A stretch of DNA of 64,000 nt from UBA993 sp964389365 (GTDB lineage Bacteria; Bacillota; Dethiobacteria; DTU022), in the NCBI GenBank assembly GCA_964389365.1, contig CAYMDO010000007.1, forward strand, positions 1 to 64,000. Reading direction: 5' to 3'. The position numbers and the translations under genes were made by a program. The notes below the pieces were generated by a model that searched no databases, had not been told where the DNA came from, and was given only the letters and a program-made list of their open reading frames with translations. Below are positions 43,531 through 52,759 of the stretch, piece by piece. The number at the start of each line of letters is the position of its first letter. The stretch's first letter is position 1.

Positions 43531-43935
43531 ATGAACCCTTCAGATGATACAAGGTGGAAACAACGCTTCCAAAACCTTGAGAGCGCTTATTTAAGCCTTG
43601 AAAAAGCTCTGTCAAAAAGCTCTTTCTCTGAACTGGAGAGAGCAGGGTTAATTAAAATCTATGAGCTCACATTTGAGTTGGCCTGGAAAACCCTGAGGGA
43701 CTACTTAGAAGATCAGGCTATCGCAGTAATATATCCCAGGGAAACAATTAAAGAAGCTTTTAAATATGAGCTGATTGAAGATGGTGAGCTGTGGATGGAA
43801 ATGCTGGGCAACAGGAACCTGATGGTTCACACCTACAATGAAGCCAGGGCAAAACAGGCGCATAAACTGATCACAGAAAAATACTTTAAAGCCCTGCAAC
43901 AGGTGCTGGGAAAACTGAGGGAGAAAGATGAGTAA
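43531..43935 (+). CDS. hepT: HEPN-domain RNase toxin (HI0074/HepT-like)
   Basis: A 134-residue helical HEPN protein formerly called nucleotidyltransferase substrate-binding protein. It contains the RNase motif RX4HXY as RNLMVHTY (Arg95, His100, Tyr102). In characterised HEPN/MNT systems the Tyr of this motif is modified with AMP by the MNT partner, which silences the toxin. ATG 43531 has GGAG six bases upstream. It overlaps the MNT gene by eight bases. Confidence 0.9.
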   Translation: MNPSDDTRWKQRFQNLESAYLSLEKALSKSSFSELERAGLIKIYELTFELAWKTLRDYLEDQAIAVIYPRETIKEAFKYELIEDGELWMEMLGNRNLMVHTYNEARAKQAHKLITEKYFKALQQVLGKLREKDE

Positions 43936-44257
43936 TTTTGGCATCACTGAAAAAAGCTACACCATGCTTCTCGAACTATTTACCAGGCACCCCGAGGTTA
44001 AAGAAGTCTGGCTTTTCGGCAGCAGGGCAAAAGACACCCATAAAAAAGGCAGCGATATAGACCTGGCAATAAAAGGGGAGAACTGTAATCCTGATTTAGC
44101 ACTAACTGTTGCCAACCAGGCCAACGAAGAGCTGCCCGTACCCTACCAGGTAGATATAATAGATTACGGCTCCATTTATAACCCAGACCTAAAAGAACAC
44201 ATTGACCGCGTCGGCAAACTTTTCTACAGCAAAAGTAAAGAAACAGCCGAAGTATAG
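43928..44257 (+). CDS. mntA: MNT-domain nucleotidyltransferase antitoxin
   Basis: A 109-residue minimal nucleotidyltransferase. The GSX10DXD motif is complete: GS at 31-32 and DID at 43-45 in LFGSRAKDTHKKGSDIDLAI. A third acidic residue is likely in the VDIID segment. It should adenylylate the tyrosine of the preceding HEPN toxin and so act as a type VII antitoxin. AGGGAGAAAG precedes its ATG within hepT. Confidence 0.9.
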   Translation: MSNFGITEKSYTMLLELFTRHPEVKEVWLFGSRAKDTHKKGSDIDLAIKGENCNPDLALTVANQANEELPVPYQVDIIDYGSIYNPDLKEHIDRVGKLFYSKSKETAEV

Positions 44258-44439
44258 ACGACAACAATTAGTTTAAATTCTTCAGTAGAAGTCATGTTTA
44301 TCTGCTTAAAAATCAGTAAAAATGCCATATTTTTACTAGACAGTAAAGCCCTTTTGTGGTACGCTCAAACCATAAAGAAGCACCTGTTGAAACTAACCAC
44401 CATGAGTCATTACAACTTTTCCCCGGGAAGTGAATTGCG

Positions 44440-44746
44440 GTGAAGAAAAGGCAATTTATTGAACTCTGCAAAACCGACCCGGAAGAAGTATATAAGCTAT
44501 TTTGCATGATGGGTCAAGCGATTACAACGCTTCAATCCCAGGTTATTGCTCTAAACGCGCAGGCAGAATCCCTGCAGCATAACCAGGGTCAGGCAAAAGA
44601 TCTCCGGTGTTTTCCGCAGCCCCACAGGCGCCGATATGTTCAGCCGCATCCGTGGCTACATCTCCACTGCCAGAAAAAATTCGGTATCGGCTTTTTCAGC
44701 CATCACCGGTGTCTTTCACGGCACACCTTTTATCCCAGAGTTTTAG
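44440..44746 (+). pseudogene. IS66-type transposase remnant with internal deletion
   Basis: The start, ELCKTDPEEVYKLFCMMGQA followed by a leucine/glutamine coiled coil, resembles the N-terminus of IS66 (TnpC) transposases. It then jumps, with a change of frame near 44605, to the family's C-terminal end SGVFRSPTGADMFSRIRGYI and HGTPFIPEF with stop at 44744. The whole DDE catalytic domain between is missing, so this is an inactive internal-deletion derivative. No terminal inverted repeats could be identified. Confidence 0.65.
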
Positions 44747-44817
44747 TGTTTTTTCAGTTTTCAAAGAACGAAGCACTTAATGGCTGCGAAAACCAGCCTG
44801 AGCAGTTACGATATTTT

Positions 44818-45699
44818 TTAAGCATGCTTATTCCTGACATAATAGCCCCAGGCTTCGGTAATCACCCGCTGGGCGGCAAAAGAAGTTATGTCGGCTTGGT
44901 CGAGAGGCGGGGCGACTTCAACCACGTCAAGCCCGATGATCGGCAGGGCGGCAAAATGCTTCAGGAATGTAAGCAGTTCGCGGGCTGAAAAGCCTCCCGG
45001 CTTGGGTGTTCCGGTGCCGGGTGCAAAGGCGGGGTCGAGAAAATCTATATCGATGGTCAGGTAAACCGCTTCACAACGCTGCAGGCCGGCGACAATGCGG
45101 GCCGCGGCAGAGGGGAGCCCTTTTTCGTAAATCTCTGCAGCAAGGATAATATTTGCCTTTTCGTCCTCCAAAAAGCTGTTTTCCTGAGCTTCAAAGGATC
45201 TGATCCCCGCGAACCAGACCTGCTCCAAGGGAAGGAGTCCGCCTTCATAAATCCGGCGGTGGGTGCAGCCGTGCGACAGGCGGTTTCCTTCCAGTTCAAA
45301 ACAGAGGTCCAGGTGGGCATCGAGGTGGATCACCCCCAAGCCGCCGCCCCACTTTTTTGCGGCTGCCCGCAGGATAGGTATCGAAACCGAGTGATCGCCT
45401 CCGATAAAGGTCGGAAAAGTGCATTCGAAGAGTTCCGCCGCCTTCTCTTCGATTATCTCAAAAAAGGCTTCCTGGCTTATGCCGGCAGGCAAAAGGTTGT
45501 CCAGGTCGAGCACCCTGAGGTGCCCCAGAGAGGCGCCATTCTCGGTGGTTGGCGCGATGTGGTGTGATATGCTTCTGATCCGCTCGGGCGCTTCCGCCGC
45601 CCCCCTGCGGTAAGATGCGGCGCCATCAAATGGCAGGCCCAATACCGCAATGTCAGCTTGTTTCAGACTAAGGGCAGGGTTATGGAGCCCGTTCCACAT
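44818..45699 (-). CDS. Agmatinase/arginase-family ureohydrolase
   Basis: A 293-residue binuclear-manganese hydrolase. Metal motifs are complete: GGDHS, HLDAHLDL and SHG, and DIDFLDPAFAPGTGTPKPGG. The family cleaves a guanidino group to urea and an amine; agmatinase is most likely by its motif style, but guanidinobutyrase or related guanidino substrates are possible. It follows a GPH-type transporter by 29 bases in the same transcription unit. Confidence 0.88.
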   Translation of the reverse strand: MWNGLHNPALSLKQADIAVLGLPFDGAASYRRGAAEAPERIRSISHHIAPTTENGASLGHLRVLDLDNLLPAGISQEAFFEIIEEKAAELFECTFPTFIGGDHSVSIPILRAAAKKWGGGLGVIHLDAHLDLCFELEGNRLSHGCTHRRIYEGGLLPLEQVWFAGIRSFEAQENSFLEDEKANIILAAEIYEKGLPSAAARIVAGLQRCEAVYLTIDIDFLDPAFAPGTGTPKPGGFSARELLTFLKHFAALPIIGLDVVEVAPPLDQADITSFAAQRVITEAWGYYVRNKHA

Positions 45700-45728
45700 A
45701 AACCGATCATCTCCCGGCAGGTTCTGTT

Positions 45729-47108
45729 CTAGCTTTTTTTCTCCTTACCCCTGCCGCCCTGTTCTCCGGCGCCCAGGGCGGCGACGGTTTCCGGGTCAAG
45801 CTCATAGCGCCTGAGCAATAAAATGCTGAGGGCCATCAAGGCCGCGGGCAGCAGGCTAAAACCGATCCTCACCCCGACCAGCGCAGAAGCCGGCTGTTCG
45901 ATGATAATACCGCCTTCCGTCTCCATAAAACCGGTGATCGCTAAGATGGCGGCAAAGATCGCCGGGCCGACGGCAAACCCGGCCTTATCGGCTGCAGTCC
46001 AGACCCCGGTGTAGGTTCCGGCCCGGCGGAGCCCGGTTTTTAAAGTGTCAGCGGTAATCGTATCGGGAAGCATCGAAAAGGGGAAAAGCTGTGTCCCAGC
46101 ATAACCGGCGCCCATCGTGAAAACAGCCAGGTAAACCAGCCAGAGGTAACCTGGTGGGATTAGAAAGAGGCAGAAACCGCCGGCAGCAAATAAAATAGTA
46201 CAGATAATATAACCGGCCAGTTTTCCAAACCGCCGGCCTACCTTAACCCAAAGCGGCATGGTCACCAGGGCCGGCCCGATTAAACAGACAAAGAGAATAC
46301 TAGTCTGGCCCACATCGCCAAGGATATAGCTTGAATAAAAATCTACCCCGGCCAGCGCCGCCCCGATGCCGAGCACCTGGATGATATAAGCACCGAAAAG
46401 AACAAAGAAGGGGCGGTTTTCTCCCGTGGCCCTGATCTGTTCTTTAAACGACACCGTGGAAGCAACAGGCTCGACAACCGGCACCCTGCCGGTGCCGAAG
46501 AAAGAGCCAATCAGTACCGCAAAAAGGATAACCCCAACGATCACCCCCATCAGGGCATAACCTTCACGGCCGCCCCCGCCGGCACTGACTATTTCGGGAG
46601 CCAGGGCCCCGCCGACCAGGATACCCAGGGTCAGAAAAGCAATCCTGAAAGACATGATCGTAGTCCGTTCGTTGTAGTTTTCGGTCATCTCCGCGGGCAT
46701 TGAAACATAAGGCACCTGGTAGATAGTGTAAAATGTGGTGCAAAGTATATAGGTAAACATCAGGTACCAGGCTGCAGCAGCCCCGCTCTGTTCCGGCACC
46801 CTGAACAGCAGGGCGAAAACAATCGGCAGGGTCAGCGACCCGGCAAGCATCCAGGGTCGGCGTGAACCCCAGCGGCTGCGGGTCCGGTCAGATAGGGTTC
46901 CGGCAAACGGATCGGTAATAACATCCCACAAACGGGGGATAAGGATAACAGTTCCGGCAAGGGCAGCCGGAATCTGCAGGTAACGAACCATGAAACTCAG
47001 GAGCAGCAAACCGGGCACTGTGGAAAAAATCCCGGTTCCGACCGATCCAACTCCGTACCCGAGATAAGTGCCGACTGACAAAGTCCTGTCGCTATTTTTT
47101 CCCTTCAT
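45729..47108 (-). CDS. GPH-family (MelB-like) symporter
   Basis: A 459-residue transporter with about twelve helices. The family region RLWDVITDPFAGTLSDRTRSRWGSRRPW (quoted as LWDVITDPFAGTLSDRTRSR) lies after helix 2. ATG 47108 with GGAG upstream is used. It is a paralogue in type of the transporter at 27507-28901. Co-transcription with a ureohydrolase suggests a guanidino compound or other amine as cargo rather than a sugar; this is inference. Confidence 0.85.
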   Translation of the reverse strand: MKGKNSDRTLSVGTYLGYGVGSVGTGIFSTVPGLLLLSFMVRYLQIPAALAGTVILIPRLWDVITDPFAGTLSDRTRSRWGSRRPWMLAGSLTLPIVFALLFRVPEQSGAAAAWYLMFTYILCTTFYTIYQVPYVSMPAEMTENYNERTTIMSFRIAFLTLGILVGGALAPEIVSAGGGGREGYALMGVIVGVILFAVLIGSFFGTGRVPVVEPVASTVSFKEQIRATGENRPFFVLFGAYIIQVLGIGAALAGVDFYSSYILGDVGQTSILFVCLIGPALVTMPLWVKVGRRFGKLAGYIICTILFAAGGFCLFLIPPGYLWLVYLAVFTMGAGYAGTQLFPFSMLPDTITADTLKTGLRRAGTYTGVWTAADKAGFAVGPAIFAAILAITGFMETEGGIIIEQPASALVGVRIGFSLLPAALMALSILLLRRYELDPETVAALGAGEQGGRGKEKKS

Positions 47109-47165
47109 GATCACCATCTCCATTGGATTTATTTGACGGCAGAATCACTAAAATTTTAACCGAGA

Positions 47166-47219
47166 TAATATTGCCTGTCAATTTGTATTTTTGGTAATAT
47201 TGTAAATAATAATATTGCC
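47166..47219. promoter_or_regulatory. Operator-like AATATTGCC repeats
   Basis: AATATTGCC occurs at 47166-47174 and 47211-47219, and as its near-perfect complement GGTAATATT at 47193-47201. The last two form a dyad with a nine-base spacer. They lie between divergent genes and adjoin the -35 of the plus-strand promoter. This looks like a binding site set for a regulator that would control both directions. No regulator gene is adjacent. Confidence 0.55.
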
Positions 47220-47244
47220 CAACTCCCCGGCACGGTGGTATAAT
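47215..47244 (+). promoter_or_regulatory. Promoter of the PLP decarboxylase gene
   Basis: TTGCCC at 47215-47220 and TATAAT at 47239-47244 with 18 bases between. The -35 overlaps the last AATATTGCC repeat. Confidence 0.55.
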
Positions 47245-47277
47245 ACCCAGTAAATAACAATTTGGAGGCTGATAGCA

Positions 47278-48708
47278 ATGGGTGCCATGCTGCCAAAGGG
47301 AGTTACGGCAGAAGAAGTTGCAATGGAAATGACCCGCTTTACGGATAAGGATGTTGACTGGCGGACGGGCAGGGTGATGACCGGCTTATACGATCCGGGC
47401 GCAGCGGCCCATGCTGTAGCAGTCGAGGCTTATACCCGCTTTCTCCCGCACAACGCCCTCTATGTCAACATGTACCCGAGCATCGGCAAAATGGAGCAGG
47501 ATGTAGTAGCCTCAGTGGCCGAACTGCTGCGGGCCGGCGACGACGTTGTCGGCAATATGACCAGCGGGGGCACCGAAAGCATCATGATGGCGGTTAAAAC
47601 CGCCCGTGACTGGGCCAGGGCAAACCGGCCGGAAGTAACCGCCCCGGAAATGGTACTGCCTGTTTCTGCCCACCCGGCCTTTTTAAAAGCGGCACATTAC
47701 TACAACCTCAAAGTAGTGCAAACGGCAGTTGAGTTGAAAGAATACCGGGCAGATATCGCCTCCTTCGAAAAGTCGCTCAATTCCAACACGATCATCGCCG
47801 TTGGCTCGGCTCCCAACTTCTCGCACGGTTCGATCGACCCGATCGGCGAAATGGCCGGAGCGGCCGCGGACCGCGGCATCCTTTTTCATGTGGATGGCTG
47901 TGTCGGGGGTATTTACATGTCAGTTATGCGACGCATGGGGTACGAGCTGCCTGCTTTTGATCTTTCAGTTCCCGGTGTAACCAGCATTTCGGCCGACCTG
48001 CACAAGTATGGCTATGCGCCCAAGAACGCATCGGTAATCCTCTACCGTAACCGCGACCTGCGCAAACATGCCTGGTTTGTCTGTTCTTTGACCACCGAGT
48101 ATGTGGTGATCAACTCCACCGCCCAGAGCAGCCGCACCGGCGGCCCGATCGCTGCATCCTGGGCGATCATGCGCTATATGGGGGAAGAGGGCTACCGGGA
48201 TATCGTCCGCCGCTCACAGGAAGCCACGGAGAGGATCATTGCAGCTATTGCGGGGATCGACGGCATAGAGGTGCTGGGCAAACCCGATATGTGCATGTTC
48301 ACCATCGCATCCGAACAGGTTAATGTTTTCGAAATCGACGATGAAATGGGCCGGCGCGGCTGGCAGCTAATCCCGCAGTTTGCCTGCGGCGGCAGCCCGG
48401 AAAACCTGCACATAAGCCTGAGCCAGGCAAATGTCCCGCATACCGACACATTCATCAGCGACCTGGGCGAAGTGGTTGGCGATCTGCTTAAGAAGGGCAG
48501 CAGCATAGACTTAGAAGAGATAAAACGCGTTGCGGGGGAGGCATCAACCAAAAGCGCAGACGAGGCAATGTTCGAGATCATACCCCTGATCGGCCTGACC
48601 GGTATGGACCTGCCGGAAAATATGGCTCCGCTGAACACCGTGCTCAATCTTTTCCCTGCCAAACTGCGGGACGAGATGCTGACCATGTTTTTCAACATGA
48701 CCGCCTGA
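47278..48708 (+). CDS. Sphingosine-1-phosphate lyase-like PLP decarboxylase
   Basis: A 476-residue group II decarboxylase-type PLP enzyme. It has GNMTSGGTESIMMAVKTARD, the PLP Asp region FHVDGCVGGIYM, and the Schiff-base lysine in SADLHKYGYAPKNAS, the pattern of S1P lyases and the related glutamate/tyrosine decarboxylases. No N-terminal membrane helix is present, as in soluble bacterial forms. GGAGG precedes the ATG. It is divergent from a transporter-ureohydrolase operon with shared operator-like repeats, so its substrate could be an amino acid leading to a guanidino amine; sequence alone does not decide between that and a phosphorylated long-chain base. Confidence 0.85.
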   Translation: MGAMLPKGVTAEEVAMEMTRFTDKDVDWRTGRVMTGLYDPGAAAHAVAVEAYTRFLPHNALYVNMYPSIGKMEQDVVASVAELLRAGDDVVGNMTSGGTESIMMAVKTARDWARANRPEVTAPEMVLPVSAHPAFLKAAHYYNLKVVQTAVELKEYRADIASFEKSLNSNTIIAVGSAPNFSHGSIDPIGEMAGAAADRGILFHVDGCVGGIYMSVMRRMGYELPAFDLSVPGVTSISADLHKYGYAPKNASVILYRNRDLRKHAWFVCSLTTEYVVINSTAQSSRTGGPIAASWAIMRYMGEEGYRDIVRRSQEATERIIAAIAGIDGIEVLGKPDMCMFTIASEQVNVFEIDDEMGRRGWQLIPQFACGGSPENLHISLSQANVPHTDTFISDLGEVVGDLLKKGSSIDLEEIKRVAGEASTKSADEAMFEIIPLIGLTGMDLPENMAPLNTVLNLFPAKLRDEMLTMFFNMTA

Positions 48709-48749
48709 TACGCAGGATAATTTTGCGGGCACGGGTAATTGCCGGTCGG

Positions 48750-49754
48750 CTAAAGATGCGGGATTACAGCCGCCCTGCGCACATCTGCATAGTGGCAGGC
48801 AACAAAGCGGCCGGGTTTTGCCTCATAATAATCAGGCTTGGAGGTGCTGCAGCGCTCGCCGGCTACCGGGCACCTGGTATGGAAAACACACCCCGGTGGA
48901 GGGTTAACCGGGCTCGGCACCTCTCCCTCCAGGACCAGTGCCCTGCGCTTCCGTTCTTTTTGGGGATCGGGAATCGGAATGGCAGATATCAGGGATTGCG
49001 TGTAGGGGTGCAGGGGATCTGTAAACAGCGTTTCGCTGGCTGCAAGCTCCACAATATGGCCGAGGTACATCACGGCGATGCGGTCAGATATATATTTTAC
49101 CATGCTCAAATCATGGGCAATAAAGAGGTAGGCAATACCCAGCTCTTTCTGCAAATCGCGAAGCAGGTTGACGACCTGGGCCTGGATCGACACATCCAGC
49201 GCCGAAATTGGCTCGTCACAAACAATGAAACCGGGATACAAGGCCAGGGTGCGGGCAATATTGATCCGCTGCCGCTGGCCCCCGGAAAATTCGTGGGGAA
49301 ACCGCGCCGCATGGCCCGGCTTTAAACCAACCAGGTTGAGAAGACTATTTGTTCTCTCCCTGATTTCGCGTTGAGACAAGCGTGTATGGATCAGCATCGG
49401 TTCAGCGATAATCTCGCTAACCTTGAGGCGCGGATTGAGCGATGAGTATGAATCCTGAAAAACAATCTGCATTTTCATCCTGAAGCGGCGCAGTTCCTCA
49501 GGCTTAAGCAGGTTAAGGTTAGTACCTTCGTAATAGACAGTGCCGAATGTAGGCTCCAGTAAACGCAGAATTACCCTGCCCAGGGTAGATTTCCCGCAGC
49601 CGCTCTCCCCGACCAGGCCGAGTGTTTCATTTTTACAAATATCAAAGGTGACATTGTCAACCGCCTTTACGACCGGAACCCTGCCAAGTTTAAAAAAAGT
49701 GCTTTTCAGGTCAAAGTATTTGCTTACATTCTCAACCCGTAACAGTTTATCCAC
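48750..49754 (-). CDS. oppF: Oligopeptide ABC transporter ATPase OppF
   Basis: 334 residues. Walker A GESGCGKSTLG, signature FSGGQRQRINIARTL, Walker B FIVCDEPISALDV, and the C-terminal oligopeptide extension DPLHPYTQSLISAIP with CVFHTRCPVAGERC. It starts at GTG 49754 inside the oppD end (eight-base overlap). It works with OppD to drive peptide or similar solute import. Confidence 0.95.
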   Translation of the reverse strand: MDKLLRVENVSKYFDLKSTFFKLGRVPVVKAVDNVTFDICKNETLGLVGESGCGKSTLGRVILRLLEPTFGTVYYEGTNLNLLKPEELRRFRMKMQIVFQDSYSSLNPRLKVSEIIAEPMLIHTRLSQREIRERTNSLLNLVGLKPGHAARFPHEFSGGQRQRINIARTLALYPGFIVCDEPISALDVSIQAQVVNLLRDLQKELGIAYLFIAHDLSMVKYISDRIAVMYLGHIVELAASETLFTDPLHPYTQSLISAIPIPDPQKERKRRALVLEGEVPSPVNPPPGCVFHTRCPVAGERCSTSKPDYYEAKPGRFVACHYADVRRAAVIPHL

Positions 49755-50760
49755 CTATTCCTGCCTCACTGTGGGAAGGTTTTTCCCGGAGGTCATAAAA
49801 ACATTTTACGACCTGGCCGGGAGATATGGTTACGCCGGGTGGTGATTCTTCCCAGCAGCGATCAAAGACGTAGCCGCAGCGCCAGGCAAAGAGGCAGTGC
49901 TTGGGTTCCAAAAAGAGATCCGGCGGGGACCCTTCAATACTGACCAGGCGCTCTTCGCCGCGATCGGCGATACTCGGGATAGCGCCCAGTAAACCTTCGG
50001 TGTAGGGATGGCCGGGAGTTTCATACAGCGCATCAACCGGGGCAATTTCAACCCCGGTTCCACCGTACATAACCAAAACCCGGTCAGCAATGCCTGCCAC
50101 AACCCCCAGGTCGTGAGTGATCCAGATTACTGCAATCCCGAGCTCCCGCTGCAAGCGCCTGGTCAGTTCCACTATCTGTGCCTGGATTGTAACATCGAGG
50201 GCCGTTGTAGGCTCATCGGCAATCAGGATATCGGGGATACATGATATGGCGATGGCAATCATCGCCCTCTGCCTCATGCCGCCGGAGAACATGTGCGGGT
50301 AAGCATTATAGCGCTTGTCGGGCTGTGAAATACCGACCATCTCAAGCAGCTCTACAGCCCGCCTGTAAGCCCCTTTTTTGGTATAATGCCGGTGTGTGAT
50401 CAGCGATTCGCTGATTTGCTCACCGACGGTCATCACCGGGTTCAGGGACCGGAGGGCATCCTGGAAGATAATACCGATCCTGCTGCCCCGTAAACTGTTC
50501 AACTCTGCCTTCGAAACAGACAGCAGATCAATCGTCAAATCCTCCGGGGAAAAAATTGCGCTGCCGGTTACGCGGGTGCTCCCGGGCAGCAGGCCCAACA
50601 GGGAAAGCATGCTTACGCTTTTGCCGCTGCCGCTCTCACCGACTACAGCCAGGGTTTCACCGGCGTGCAGTTCAAAGCTGATATCGTTAACTGCATAGAC
50701 GCTGCCGTCGAAAGTGTCAAAACGGGTTGATAGGTTTTTTACCGAGAGCAGTGGCTTCAA
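49747..50760 (-). CDS. oppD: Oligopeptide ABC transporter ATPase OppD
   Basis: 337 residues. Walker A GESGSGKSVSML, signature FSGGMRQRAMIAIAI, Walker B ILIADEPTTALDV, then the Opp-specific tail PGHPYTEGLLGAIPS and the conserved cysteines CLFAWRCGYVFDRC. Twenty bases after oppC. Confidence 0.95.
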   Translation of the reverse strand: MKPLLSVKNLSTRFDTFDGSVYAVNDISFELHAGETLAVVGESGSGKSVSMLSLLGLLPGSTRVTGSAIFSPEDLTIDLLSVSKAELNSLRGSRIGIIFQDALRSLNPVMTVGEQISESLITHRHYTKKGAYRRAVELLEMVGISQPDKRYNAYPHMFSGGMRQRAMIAIAISCIPDILIADEPTTALDVTIQAQIVELTRRLQRELGIAVIWITHDLGVVAGIADRVLVMYGGTGVEIAPVDALYETPGHPYTEGLLGAIPSIADRGEERLVSIEGSPPDLFLEPKHCLFAWRCGYVFDRCWEESPPGVTISPGQVVKCFYDLREKPSHSEAGIGG

Positions 50761-50780
50761 TTCTTACAAAACCCCTTTTC

Positions 50781-51725
<945 letters not shown>

Positions 51726-51731
51726 TATCGA

Positions 51732-52673
51732 TCACCGGTAACGGATCCTCGGATCAACCAGGACATAAATCAGGTCGGTAAAAAAGTGCAGCCCAATCAC
51801 AACCATGCTGGTAAAAAATGCTGTTGCCTGAACCAGGAAAAAGTCACGGGTGCTGACCGCTTCAGCCAGCAGGTTGCCCAGGCCCGGCCAGGAAAAAATG
51901 GTCTCAATATAGATCGAACCGCTGAGAAGGTAGCTGAATTGAACACCAATAATACTGATCAGGGGAATTGCGGAATTCTTCAGGATGTACTTGGAATAAA
52001 TCCGTTTTTTCTTCAGGCCCTTGCTGCGGGCGGTGGTAACGTAGTCTTCGTTCATGACTTCCATCACGGCCGAACGGGTAAAACGGGCCAGCTGCCCCGT
52101 TGTAAACAGGCTCAGGGCAAAAGCCGGAAGAACAATTGATTTGTCAGGCAGAGTCAGGCCTAAAAAGGTAAAGGTTTCTCTTCCAAAAGACGGGAACCAG
52201 CCCAGCTTAAGCGAAAAAACAATAATAAGAATCAGGCCCAGCCAAAAAGTGGGTATGGTCTGGCCAAGCAAACCAATGCCCCGGGCAAGGCTGTCAAGAA
52301 TGGTATTCGGATTGGAACCGCCCAGTATCCCGATCGTAACGCCCATAAGAATGGCCATCAGCAGGGCCGCGGTGGCAAGCTCTATTGTTGCCGGTATGCG
52401 CTGCAATACAAGGTTCATGGCCGGCTGCCGGTATCGAAAAGAGCTGCCGAAATCGCCCCTGAAAGCGCCGGTCAAAAAATCTCCAAACTGCACGAGGAGC
52501 GGGCGGTTAAAGCCCAGCTCCTCGCGCAGCGCTTCAATTTCAGCGGGGGATGTATGTTTTGATACCATTAAGCTTACCGGATCCCCGATTAGGTGCAGCA
52601 GCATAAACACCAGGAACAGGACCCCCAGCAATAGCGCCGCCGAGTAAGCCAGTTTCGTTAAAAGGTACCTCAA
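51732..52673 (-). CDS. oppB: Oligopeptide ABC transporter permease OppB
   Basis: 313 residues, six helices, N-terminal helix LAYSAALLLGVLFLVFMLLH, the EAA-type loop YVTTARSKGLKKKRIYSKYI and terminal PRIRYR. Starts at TTG 52673 with GAGGGGGG about eight bases upstream. Confidence 0.95.
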   Translation of the reverse strand: MRYLLTKLAYSAALLLGVLFLVFMLLHLIGDPVSLMVSKHTSPAEIEALREELGFNRPLLVQFGDFLTGAFRGDFGSSFRYRQPAMNLVLQRIPATIELATAALLMAILMGVTIGILGGSNPNTILDSLARGIGLLGQTIPTFWLGLILIIVFSLKLGWFPSFGRETFTFLGLTLPDKSIVLPAFALSLFTTGQLARFTRSAVMEVMNEDYVTTARSKGLKKKRIYSKYILKNSAIPLISIIGVQFSYLLSGSIYIETIFSWPGLGNLLAEAVSTRDFFLVQATAFFTSMVVIGLHFFTDLIYVLVDPRIRYR

Positions 52674-52759
52674 TACTATCCCCCCTCACCGTCCGGTGGT
52701 CGCCGCCTTTTATTAATCGGCGCTGTGACAACCGAACGGTTTTTGTGCATCAAGGTAAT

